Below are positions 22,041-29,683 of a DNA stretch of 34,035 bases, piece after piece. The stretch spans positions 1-34,035 of the forward strand of contig NZ_CAMKRR010000024.1 of NCBI RefSeq assembly GCF_946415235.1, in the 5' to 3' direction. Each line of letters starts with the position of its first letter. Position 1 is the first letter of the stretch. Origin of the DNA: an uncultured Ruminococcus sp. Lineage in GTDB: Bacteria > Bacillota > Clostridia > Oscillospirales > Ruminococcaceae. The translations under genes and the position numbers were made by a program. The notes below the pieces were generated by a model, which saw only the letters and a list, made by a program, of their open reading frames with translations, was not told the DNA's origin and made no database searches.

Positions 22041-24491
22041 TTATTCTACTCCGATAAAAAGCTCGTTCCTCGAAACCTTAAACGACTGGCTGTACTGTTT
22101 GCTTCCGCCGACGTACAGACCCACGCTGCCGAGAGTTCTGCTGCCGAGCTTCAGGCCGCAGATATTCTCCCAGCTGCTTATGTGCTTGAGTATATTTATC
22201 TGACCTCTCAGTTCGGTCAACGCCTTTCCCGATAAGCGGTAATCGTCCATTACGCTCCAGAACTCCTTGTATCTTACCTTTCCCTCGGGAGTTTCCTTTA
22301 TCCTGTTCAGTATATATATCCTGTAGCAGTACCCCTCGATGTTTAAGATTTTCGCCGCAGTCATACCTGCAAAGCGATCATCATGTCCGCTGTCCTCAAT
22401 TATGTAGAATTCATCGGGCGAATCCGCGAATGTACCGTGTATACCGAAGAGATATCCGTCCTCCGAGACTATTTCGCCCTCATAAGCATGATAAAGCGAC
22501 TTTACCTCGTCAAGTTTGATACCGCCCTCGGGAGCAGTTCCGCATTCAAAGCAGGCTTCGTCAGCATCAGAGATTTTACAGTCAAAGCAGCCGTTCTCCC
22601 CCATATCGTATGTGAGCTCTCCCACGCCGTCCCTGACGAAGCTCTCGCAGTAACGGCCGTCTGTTTCAGCTTTTTCGCGCTTGTCGTCAGCGCTCTTTTC
22701 CTTTACAGAAAGCTCCTTGTCGATACCGAGCAATAATCTTTTCAGAAGCACCACATCGTTAATGAGAACATTTTCGTCGCCGTCTATATCGGCACGGCGC
22801 GGAAGCAACCTGATCCTGTCACTTGTAAAGAAAGCCTTGCGGTACTGTACGAGGTCAAAAGCATCAACAACACCGTCGCCGTTTATGTCGCCCCTTATCC
22901 TTGAAACGCCTTCGGGCTCTTTAACAGCGATATTGTCAGCGTAGTATTCGATCTCACTGTCTGTATACATGATAAGATTGCCTGTCAGAGCTCTCGGCAT
23001 AGCGTAAGAGGGATTTGATAAAGTTGTCCACTCATGAGGCTTTACCGTCTTTTTGCAGACTACATTGCCTTCATATTTCGTTATTTTTTCATTCTCCTCA
23101 TCGGATATCCCGAAGCCGCTGAACGGCATACTTATTTCCAGTGAGAACTCGGCTTCCTCGTCGCTGTTATTGTAAACGTCAACGCTGATATCGTATGAAA
23201 CGTCCGACTCCGCATAATCCTCGTCGGCAGGATAAATAGGTCCGAAACCGAATGTCTGCTGCGTATTGCTCCAGTCGCCCCAAATACCTTTTTTAAACGG
23301 GTAGCCGACGTCACCGATATAAGCTAAGTATCTCTCTGAGGGTTCCCCCAGAAAATAATCATTGCTGCATTCTACCTTGACAGAGTTCTTATCGTTCCTG
23401 CCGAAATCCTCTGCTAAAGTGATATCCGTACCGTTTCCGATCGAGAAACCGCTTTCATCGAATCGTGTTCCGTCGTTAAAGTAATAATATCCTTCCTCAT
23501 CGGGATAGAGCATACAAGGCATATCCTCAATGTTTCCTTCATAGTTTCCCCAGACATTGGCATTCCATGCGGGCATTCCCGCAAGCCCCGACAGCAGTCT
23601 GCCGTTTATCTGAATGTACCTGACATCCACAGCTCCGCTGCCGCCGCAGGTATCCATATAGAAACAGCAGCTCAGAACAGGCGGCACATTTAAAGCTCTG
23701 CCCCAGAGCGCCGCGATCTCACTCAGCATTACAGACGATCTCAGATCGGGCTCGGAGGATATTTCCTCAATATCTCTCACGTAAACCATATAGTGATCCG
23801 TACAGGTCTTATCCTTCTCAGCGCGTACCTTTCTGTATACCTGATAAACCTTTCCCGAACATTCAAGGGGCTCAAGCACTTCCATAGTCTTATCGGGCTC
23901 AAAGCTTCCGAAATGATCTATGATATACAAGTATTCGTCCCTGCTGCCGAGCTGACATCTTGCGCCGATATCGAGCTGATCTCCCGTGAAATTATCAAAA
24001 ACCGCCCTGTAATCCACAGACAGGCTATTGAAAAAAGAAATATTTAAAGGCTTCTTGAAGCTCTTTCCCTTTTCAATGCTGAGAGCCTCAAGTCCCGACC
24101 AGCTTGCCCTGAAGCCGTCCTGTGTACCGCTGCTGAAAGTAAATTCACTGTTTTCGCCGCTCTTTTTGTCGATATTATACACCATACCGCCGCACTGTCC
24201 GCTGATATGGTCTGCCTTAAGCTCTTCCTCCGTCGGGTCAGGAGTTTCCGTAACGCAGAGGCTGACTTCGTCCTCCTTCATCTCATACTGGTCTCCCCAC
24301 GGCAATGTGCTTCCGTTTGAAGGAGTACCCCAAGGCTGCCATTCGGTATCGGCATTGAAGCCGTCGGCAGCATTTCCCCAGCCGAAGCCTCCACCGTCCG
24401 CAGCCCCTGCGATCGCTGCGTCCGCAAAAGGAACGAGCATACATACTGCTGCTGTCAGAACGGCAGCATATTTTTTCCATGATGATTCCAT
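22041..24491 (-). CDS. secreted dockerin protein with two GH11-like domains and a CBM-like domain
   Basis: The 816-aa product has a signal peptide (MESSWKKYAAVLTAAVCMLV, ending near residue 30). A Gly/Trp/Pro-rich stretch follows. Residues about 95-298 are a GH11-like jelly roll (EYLYIIDHFGSFEP, KVYQVYRKVR, HYMVYVRD, CGGSGAVDV). Residues about 320-525 look like a CBM-type sandwich ending in EIEYYADNIAVKEP. A two-loop dockerin is at 533-592 (DINGDGVVDAFD, DIDGDENVLIND). A second GH11-like domain is at 612-812 (FGIHGTFADSPDEFYIIEDSG, EFWSVMDDYRLSG). Domain 2 keeps the nucleophile Glu in DEFYIIED but has Gly where the acid/base Glu should be; domain 1 has Tyr and Asp at the two positions. Xylan binding rather than cleavage is therefore likely. 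The dockerin lying in the middle rather than at an end is unusual. Confidence 0.83.
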   Translation of the reverse strand: MESSWKKYAAVLTAAVCMLVPFADAAIAGAADGGGFGWGNAADGFNADTEWQPWGTPSNGSTLPWGDQYEMKEDEVSLCVTETPDPTEEELKADHISGQCGGMVYNIDKKSGENSEFTFSSGTQDGFRASWSGLEALSIEKGKSFKKPLNISFFNSLSVDYRAVFDNFTGDQLDIGARCQLGSRDEYLYIIDHFGSFEPDKTMEVLEPLECSGKVYQVYRKVRAEKDKTCTDHYMVYVRDIEEISSEPDLRSSVMLSEIAALWGRALNVPPVLSCCFYMDTCGGSGAVDVRYIQINGRLLSGLAGMPAWNANVWGNYEGNIEDMPCMLYPDEEGYYYFNDGTRFDESGFSIGNGTDITLAEDFGRNDKNSVKVECSNDYFLGEPSERYLAYIGDVGYPFKKGIWGDWSNTQQTFGFGPIYPADEDYAESDVSYDISVDVYNNSDEEAEFSLEISMPFSGFGISDEENEKITKYEGNVVCKKTVKPHEWTTLSNPSYAMPRALTGNLIMYTDSEIEYYADNIAVKEPEGVSRIRGDINGDGVVDAFDLVQYRKAFFTSDRIRLLPRRADIDGDENVLINDVVLLKRLLLGIDKELSVKEKSADDKREKAETDGRYCESFVRDGVGELTYDMGENGCFDCKISDADEACFECGTAPEGGIKLDEVKSLYHAYEGEIVSEDGYLFGIHGTFADSPDEFYIIEDSGHDDRFAGMTAAKILNIEGYCYRIYILNRIKETPEGKVRYKEFWSVMDDYRLSGKALTELRGQINILKHISSWENICGLKLGSRTLGSVGLYVGGSKQYSQSFKVSRNELFIGVE

Positions 24492-24658
24492 TTATGTCCC
24501 TCCTCATAAAAAAAAGCAACACCGTAAAAGCAGGGCATTTTCGGGCAAAATTCAGCAGGCGTGCGCTTACGTGCTGCGAACGCCGCTCTGTTAAATAATC
24601 CGCCCAAAAATTACTTGCCCCCATTTGTCTTTACGGTATTGCCAGTAATCTTATATAC

Positions 24659-24687
24659 ATTATAAATAGTATTTCTCGAAAAAGCAA
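24659..24687 (-). promoter_or_regulatory. promoter for the 816-aa dockerin gene
   Basis: Minus strand: TTGCTT, 17-base spacer, perfect TATAAT; start near 24652, giving a leader of about 160 bases with several GC-rich short stems around 24530-24600 before the ribosome site GAGGAGGG. Confidence 0.55.
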
Positions 24688-24743
24688 GTCAAATATTGCT
24701 CAATCCTACACATGATACTCAGTCAAAGCTGTAATGCCGCTTC

Positions 24744-25238
24744 TTAAACAACGCACTCCAGTTCTATGCATTTCCAGCTTTCACCAAGGACTTCAAATGC
24801 CTCATCATCACATCCCGTTTCGGTAAAGCCCACCGACTTGTAGCATCTGAGCGCTGCTGTATTCACATCAAAAACTCCGAGAGTGAGCTTCCTTGCATTC
24901 AGCACCTTTACTGCATATTCCTTTGCAAGCTCAAGCATTTTTCTGCCTCTCCCGCTGCCGCGGACAGCATTATCCACGATAACGAATCCGAACCTTACAG
25001 TCTCATGCTTTTCGTCGGTATAGCGCAGGATAAGATGTCCGACAATATCCTCCTCGACAGCAGTCATCGGAAAGAAAGCTCCCGTCTTTCCGCACTCGTC
25101 ATACATAGCGGTCATATCCGCGGCGCTTATAGGGTACTTCTCATACCTGTCGGCACACCACAAACGGAACTCCCTTTCGCTGCCTGTCCACCTGACGATC
25201 TTTTCCGCGTCGCTGTCCGCAAATTCTCTCAGTATCAT
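24744..25238 (-). CDS. GNAT-family N-acetyltransferase
   Basis: The 164-aa product is a single GNAT domain of full length. It shows the N-terminal LREFADSDAEKIVRW typical of the RimJ/RimL-like branch, the acetyl-CoA site VRGSGRGRKMLELAKEYA (R/Q-x-x-G-x-G/A pattern), and the C-terminal NTAALRCYKSVGF. It would move an acetyl group from acetyl-CoA to an amine in the cytoplasm; the substrate cannot be told. It is last in a three-gene minus-strand operon (cupin, double GNAT, this gene), starting 9 bases after the stop of the previous gene with GGTGGAG as ribosome site. Confidence 0.9.
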   Translation of the reverse strand: MILREFADSDAEKIVRWTGSEREFRLWCADRYEKYPISAADMTAMYDECGKTGAFFPMTAVEEDIVGHLILRYTDEKHETVRFGFVIVDNAVRGSGRGRKMLELAKEYAVKVLNARKLTLGVFDVNTAALRCYKSVGFTETGCDDEAFEVLGESWKCIELECVV

Positions 25239-25247
25239 TTCTCCACC

Positions 25248-26138
25248 TCACAGCCACTGTATAAAAGCGGTCTTGTCGCTGCTGTTGTAGCCCGCGTTCC
25301 TGTAAAAGTCAAGAACGCCCTGTTCCTTCGAGCCTGTCAGGAGCATCATTTTATAGCAGTTCTCCTTTTTGGCTAGTTCCCTTGCATAGTCAAGGCAAGC
25401 CGTAGCAAGTCCCTTTCTGCGGTACGCGGCGGAAGTCACCACATTCTCGATAAAGGCATACGGACGCTGTCCACGTGTAAGATTCGGGATTATAACACAC
25501 ACACAGGTCGCGGCGATAACTCCGTCAGCTTCCGCAACTATGATATGATGATCCTTGTCCGAAAGTATCCGCTCCCATATGGACATGACCCGCTCGTCCT
25601 TTTCAGGGAAGGGATTGTCATGGAGCTCCATATACAGCCGCATTAGGCCATCAAAGTCCTCATTCGTTATCTCGCGCACAACCGCTTCTGTTTTAAGCTC
25701 CTTCATCATAAAAACATCAGCCCTTTCGTTATCGTTATACCGCTCAATACGCTGAAACCCCAATTTTTCGTAAAGTTTCAGCGCCTTTTTATAGGTCGAA
25801 ACGGTATCGAGCACTATCCTCTCAAAACCGCTGTACTTTGCGAAGTCAACTGCCCTTTCCGCAAGTCTGCGGCCAAGTCCCATGCCGTGATACCTTTCGT
25901 ACACATAAAGCCCTTTCAGCTCACAGTCCGTATCGCTGAGCCTTTTCACAGCGACAGTTCCGATAATAGCATCTTCATCGAACAGGCACCAGAACCCTGC
26001 AAACCTGTGCTCTATATCCGCAAATGCACAGTGCCTCCCCTCAGGCTCAAAGGGCTTGCCCGACTCGGGAAACACACTGCTCAGGAAAGCAAGCACCTTT
26101 TCACGCATATCCGCTGAGTATTCCCTTATATCATACAC
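25248..26138 (-). CDS. tandem GNAT-domain acetyltransferase
   Basis: The 296-aa product carries two GNAT domains in one chain. The first (about 1-148) has ELKGLYVYERYHGMGLGRRL and ALKLYEKLGFQRIERY; the second (about 153-296) has FIENVVTSAAYRRKGLATACLDYAR and GVLDFYRNAGY. Both acetyl-CoA loops look complete. The domains differ from each other, so this is a fusion rather than a recent duplication. It begins 9 bases after the cupin stop, with the ribosome site GAGGTGGG overlapping that stop. Substrate unknown. Confidence 0.9.
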   Translation of the reverse strand: MYDIREYSADMREKVLAFLSSVFPESGKPFEPEGRHCAFADIEHRFAGFWCLFDEDAIIGTVAVKRLSDTDCELKGLYVYERYHGMGLGRRLAERAVDFAKYSGFERIVLDTVSTYKKALKLYEKLGFQRIERYNDNERADVFMMKELKTEAVVREITNEDFDGLMRLYMELHDNPFPEKDERVMSIWERILSDKDHHIIVAEADGVIAATCVCVIIPNLTRGQRPYAFIENVVTSAAYRRKGLATACLDYARELAKKENCYKMMLLTGSKEQGVLDFYRNAGYNSSDKTAFIQWL

Positions 26139-26147
26139 ATTCCCACC

Positions 26148-26486
26148 TCATTTTATACGTTTGCCGCCGAAAGCGTGGATAGTTCTCGTGCCTGCCTTAC
26201 AGCTTCCGCCCTGCAGAGCGCCCTTCGGGATAAAGAGCTCGTCCCCTGCGTGAAGCACGGCAGCTTCACCGTTTATCGTCACAGTGTACTCACCCTCCAC
26301 GCAGATCATGTACTCGTCGTAATCATGGACGTGCTCCTTTGAAACTCTGTCCGCATTGCAGGTCCAGAACGCCATCTGGCTTCCGTCGGGAGCGGTATAG
26401 TAATATCCCTCGATATCGGGAGTATTCTGCTGCTCTGCGGGTATCTTGTTTTCAGTTCTTTTCATAAAATCAGGAAAACTATTCAT
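26148..26486 (-). CDS. small single-domain cupin protein
   Basis: The 112-aa product has the two cupin motifs: HVHDYDEYMICVEGE (motif 1 with His, His and Glu ligands) and HAGDELFIPKGALQGG (motif 2, with the usual His replaced). A later His in RTIHAFGG may take part. It is first in the operon with two GNAT genes. Small cupins of this kind bind a metal and act as isomerases, sugar-binding proteins or unknown enzymes; no function can be named. ATG 26486 follows AGGAGG. No clear promoter is seen; it may lie at the edge of the repeat region upstream. Confidence 0.85.
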   Translation of the reverse strand: MNSFPDFMKRTENKIPAEQQNTPDIEGYYYTAPDGSQMAFWTCNADRVSKEHVHDYDEYMICVEGEYTVTINGEAAVLHAGDELFIPKGALQGGSCKAGTRTIHAFGGKRIK

Positions 26487-26519
26487 AAAAACCTCCTATA
26501 AATCAAAATTTACGCATTG

Positions 26520-26733
26520 ATTACGCCAGCCCAAAAGGAAGGGATTCCAAAGGGTTCACAACCCTTTGGTCAGGTCAAGGGCTGACAGCCCTTGCGGGGC
26601 TCGGGGCAGCGCCCCGTATCCGACAGGCGCTCCGCAAGGGTGAATTCCGAAAACAATCCAGTGAATTGTTTTCGGAAGAGGGACACCCTGCAAGTGAGGG
26701 CGTCCCTATAATGGGACGTCGAGACGCCATCCC
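26520..26733. repeat. cluster of palindromic repeats between galactokinase and cupin genes
   Basis: The non-coding stretch is built of back-to-back hairpins: CCAAAGGGTT/AACCCTTTGG (26547-26569), CAAGGGCT/AGCCCTTG (26576-26594), CGGGGC/GCCCCG (26595-26616), and TTCCGAAAACAAT with its complement (26645-26677, 13 bp). A GGGACGTC/GACGCC-type block follows up to the galactokinase stop. It is GC-rich compared with other gaps and has no T-run. This looks like an interspersed palindromic element found in many copies in such genomes rather than a gene or a single terminator. Confidence 0.65.
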
Positions 26734-28023
26734 CTACAGATATTTCAATTCATATCCGCCCACAGGTCTGACAGTGAGGACATAGCAGCTGCCTTCGCCG
26801 AAGATACGCTCCATTTCCGCAGCGTAATCCGAAGCAAGATAGCTCGGCACGAATGCCTGTATCGTACCTGCAAAGCCGCCCCCGTGAACGCGGACTGCTC
26901 CGCTGCCGCCAAGAAAACGCCTGCTGAGCATTATCGCAAGTGGGATGGGCTGATTTTTCGGGTCAGCGCATGGGTACAGATTTTGCAGCAGCTCTGCCGA
27001 AGAAGCTCCCGACTCGTTCACCAGCTCGAAGAACCACTCCGTATCGCCGTCGGAGAGGGCTTCCGCCTCATCGGCAGCCCTTTTGTTCTCGGCAAAAAAG
27101 TGAGCCGCTCTCAGGAGCTCCCTGTCATTGCATACCTTTCTCAGCTCGGGCAGCTTCCTGTAAAACTCGCCCTCATCGGCTTCACGCAGAAATTTGCACC
27201 CAAGCTCCTCCGCAACGTGCTTCATTTCCGAAGCCACGGCGCTGTACTCGTCCGAAAGGCCGGCATGGCTCCCCTTTGTATCGGTGATGCAGACAAGGTA
27301 TCCGCAGCGCTCAAAATCAAAGTCAATGCGCCTTATAACGGAATTTTCGGGGTCTGCAAAGTCAACGGCAGCAAAACCGCCCAGAGCCGCCGCCATCTGA
27401 TCCATAAGTCCGCTTGCCTTTCCGAAGTAAACATTCTCTGCAAACTGCCCTATCCGCGCAATATCCGCAGCCTCCGCACTGCCGCCGTTGAAGCCCTCGT
27501 TGATTATAGTTCCCACGAGCACTTCAAAAGCCGCCGAGGAAGAAAGACCGCTGCCGCTGAGAACGTCGGAGTTCATATAAGCGTCAAAGCCGCCGACAAT
27601 CATGCCCTTCTCCTTGAAACCTGCCGCAATACCGCGGATAAGTGCCGCAGAAGTTCCCTTTTCCGTCTTTTTCGCCTTAAGGCTCCCGAGCTTTACCTCA
27701 ACGGCGTCATAGCCCTCGGACTTTACGCGGATAACGTCCCGACCGCTAAAGCTTACCACAGCTATGATATCGAGGCTGACAGCCGCCGCAAGAACGCAGC
27801 CGTGCTGATGATCCGTATGATTTCCGCCTATCTCGGTTCGTCCAGAGGCAGTAAACACACGTATATCGCCGCTTTCGGGATACAGCCCCGAAAAGCTCTC
27901 GGCAGCGCTGAGATAGCGGGCTCTTGCCCGCAAGACCGCTTTTTCCGACGAGCCGTAAAGCATTCGGAACTGCTCGTCGTATTTCCCTGCGGAAATACCA
28001 TTTATAAATTCGGACAGATTCAT
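26734..28023 (-). CDS. galK: galactokinase
   Basis: The 429-aa product shows all three GHMP kinase motifs: the galactose-binding signature ASGRTEIGGNHTDHQHG (59-75), the ATP loop LSGSGLSSSAAFEV, and the C-terminal VRVHGGGFAGTIQAFV. GalK phosphorylates galactose to galactose-1-phosphate at the start of the Leloir pathway in the cytoplasm. GalT and GalE genes are not in the window. The gene is divergent from a GH130 mannoside phosphorylase, which fits use of galactose and mannose from galactomannan. The ribosome site is AAGGAGGG. A long frame on the opposite strand is a composition shadow. Confidence 0.93.
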   Translation of the reverse strand: MNLSEFINGISAGKYDEQFRMLYGSSEKAVLRARARYLSAAESFSGLYPESGDIRVFTASGRTEIGGNHTDHQHGCVLAAAVSLDIIAVVSFSGRDVIRVKSEGYDAVEVKLGSLKAKKTEKGTSAALIRGIAAGFKEKGMIVGGFDAYMNSDVLSGSGLSSSAAFEVLVGTIINEGFNGGSAEAADIARIGQFAENVYFGKASGLMDQMAAALGGFAAVDFADPENSVIRRIDFDFERCGYLVCITDTKGSHAGLSDEYSAVASEMKHVAEELGCKFLREADEGEFYRKLPELRKVCNDRELLRAAHFFAENKRAADEAEALSDGDTEWFFELVNESGASSAELLQNLYPCADPKNQPIPLAIMLSRRFLGGSGAVRVHGGGFAGTIQAFVPSYLASDYAAEMERIFGEGSCYVLTVRPVGGYELKYL

Positions 28024-28181
28024 AGTTGTCCCTCCTTTAAGCTATTATTTAAGTACATATCTTCGCACAAGCCGACATATTGATATTTTCGGGAGCGCCT
28101 CTCCCCATCGGCAGCCGTATCAGTGGCTCGCAGCAGATGCGCCGCACTTTCTCAGCCGCGGAACTTCAATGTTATTATTAC

Positions 28182-28210
28182 ATTATACACCCGTTTGATA
28201 AAACTTTCAA
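28182..28210 (-). promoter_or_regulatory. promoter for galactokinase with a long leader
   Basis: Minus strand: TTGAAA, 17-base spacer, perfect TATAAT; start near 28175. This leaves about 150 bases of untranslated leader, including a stem GGGAGCG...CTCCC near 28091-28106. No known riboswitch is recognised. Confidence 0.7.
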
Positions 28211-28281
28211 TAATATTATGTGAATTCTTCGGCAAATACGAGGTACAGTAAGAAACTCCACAATTTTAATTAAATTTTCAC

Positions 28282-28310
28282 TTGACTTTTTAAGAAAGCC
28301 GTGTTATAAT
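28282..28310 (+). promoter_or_regulatory. promoter for the GH130 gene
   Basis: TTGACT, 17-base spacer, perfect TATAAT; start near 28317, about 37 bases before the ATG with AAAGGAGC as ribosome site. It is back-to-back with the galactokinase promoter 70 bases away. Confidence 0.8.
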
Positions 28311-28353
28311 TTAAGTACAATATAAAGCAAAGCTTAATTAAAGGAGCTTACTT

Positions 28354-29373
28354 ATGTCGGATATAAAAATAATCGGTGAAGTTCTTCCAAATATCCCATG
28401 GCAGGACAAGCCTGACGGCTGCACAGGTCCGATGTGGAGATATACTGAGAACCCTATAATCAACAGAAACCCTCTCCCCAACGTAGCAAGGATATTCAAC
28501 AGCGCCGTTATGCCGTACAGCGGCGGTTTTATAGGAGTATTCCGCGGTGAGCAGCGCAACGGAGTGCCCCACATCTATCTCGGCAGAAGCAAGGACGCCC
28601 TTGACTGGCAGTTTGAGCCCGAAAGGATAGCGTTTACCGACAAAAACGGCGAACCCTTTATGCCCCCTTATGCTTACGACCCCCGACTTGTAAAGGTCGA
28701 TGATACATATTATATAATGTGGTGTCAGGACGCCTTCGGTCCGACCATCGGCATTGCGAAAACCACGGATTTCCGCACGTTCACACGGATCGAAAATCCT
28801 TTCCTTCCCTATAACCGCAATGCCGTCCTCTTCCCGAGGAAAATAAACGGGAACTACGTCATGCTCTCCCGCCCCTGCGACGACGGCCATACAGCATTCG
28901 GAGATATATTCCTTTCCGAGAGCCCCGATATGGAGTTCTGGGGACGCCACCGCCATGTAATGGGACGCTCGGACAACTGGTGGGAAAACCTCAAGACAGG
29001 CGGCGGAGCTGCCCCTATCGAGACAGACAAGGGCTGGCTGATATTCTATCACGGCGTTGTGAATACCTGCAACGGATATGTATACAGTATCGGCGCAGCT
29101 GTGCTCGATACGGACGAGCCCTCAAAGGTACTCCACCGCTGTGAAAACTACGTGCTCACACCCGAGGAGTGGTATGAGGAGCGCGGATTTGTACCAAATG
29201 TATGCTTCCCCTGTGCGGCGCTCACAGACGCAGCCACAGGCAGGATAGCTTTATACTACGGCTGTGCCGACAGCTATGTCGGAGCTGCATTCACCACGGT
29301 GCAGGAGATATACGAATATATCCTTGCCCATGACAAGCTCCAGCCCGAGGACGATACTCTCGGAGTAAGATAA
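28354..29373 (+). CDS. GH130 beta-mannoside phosphorylase
   Basis: The 339-aa product has the GH130 five-blade propeller features: RYTENPIINRNPLPNVARIF, NSAVMPYSGGFIGVFRGEQ, the catalytic Asp region AYDPRLVKVDDTYYIMWC (Asp109), and the conserved later segments NAVLFPRKINGNYVMLSRP, KTGGGAAPIETDKGWLIFYHG and IALYYGCADSYVGAA. GH130 enzymes split beta-1,4-mannosyl bonds with phosphate in the cytoplasm, giving mannose-1-phosphate. R. albus has two well-known members, one for mannosyl-glucose and one for mannooligosaccharides; which of these this is closest to cannot be decided without alignment. There is no signal peptide, consistent with intracellular use of imported mannooligosaccharides. Confidence 0.9.
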   Translation: MSDIKIIGEVLPNIPWQDKPDGCTGPMWRYTENPIINRNPLPNVARIFNSAVMPYSGGFIGVFRGEQRNGVPHIYLGRSKDALDWQFEPERIAFTDKNGEPFMPPYAYDPRLVKVDDTYYIMWCQDAFGPTIGIAKTTDFRTFTRIENPFLPYNRNAVLFPRKINGNYVMLSRPCDDGHTAFGDIFLSESPDMEFWGRHRHVMGRSDNWWENLKTGGGAAPIETDKGWLIFYHGVVNTCNGYVYSIGAAVLDTDEPSKVLHRCENYVLTPEEWYEERGFVPNVCFPCAALTDAATGRIALYYGCADSYVGAAFTTVQEIYEYILAHDKLQPEDDTLGVR

Positions 29374-29406
29374 TCACGACATCATCTTAATACTCATTTT
29401 CACCCC

Positions 29407-29434
29407 AAAAAGGACTGCGTAAGCGGTCCTTTTT
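29407..29434 (+). terminator. rho-independent terminator of the GH130 gene
   Basis: AAAAAGGACTGC pairs with GCGGTCCTTTTT around the GTAA loop, 12 bp including one G-T pair, with the T-run inside the stem end. Confidence 0.85.
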
Positions 29435-29594
29435 GCATTTTGCTTCGTCATTTTTACTAAGGGGTATTCCGTCAAATTGATGAAGAAGCGGCATTTCTAT
29501 TGTTATTATGCACAATTTTAACAGTTGAAAATTGTTCGCAGTACGCTATACTTGCGAAATTTACTGTTTTATTCTTCATTTTCACAAAAAATAC

Positions 29595-29623
29595 TTGCAG
29601 TTTTTTGTGGAATATGATAAAAT
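29595..29623 (+). promoter_or_regulatory. promoter for the ligase-DUF1934-argS operon
   Basis: TTGCAG, 17-base spacer, TAAAAT; start near 29630, about 54 bases before the ATG, which has AAAGGAGA. The gap 29435-29594 is AT-rich with one weak inverted repeat (ACAATTTT/AAAATTGT) and no gene. Confidence 0.6.
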
Positions 29624-29683
29624 ATAGTGATGCTTGAAAATGACAATAAAAAAATACATGATACTATATAAAAGGAGAAATAT

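Noticed and set aside
26884-28083. A 399-codon open frame on the plus strand opposite galactokinase
   Set aside because: It lies wholly within a gene with all GHMP motifs, has no ribosome site or family resemblance, and is explained by codon composition of the real gene.
28348-29052. A 234-codon frame opposite the GH130 gene
   Set aside because: Shadow frame; the plus strand has a clear promoter, ribosome site and GH130 motifs.
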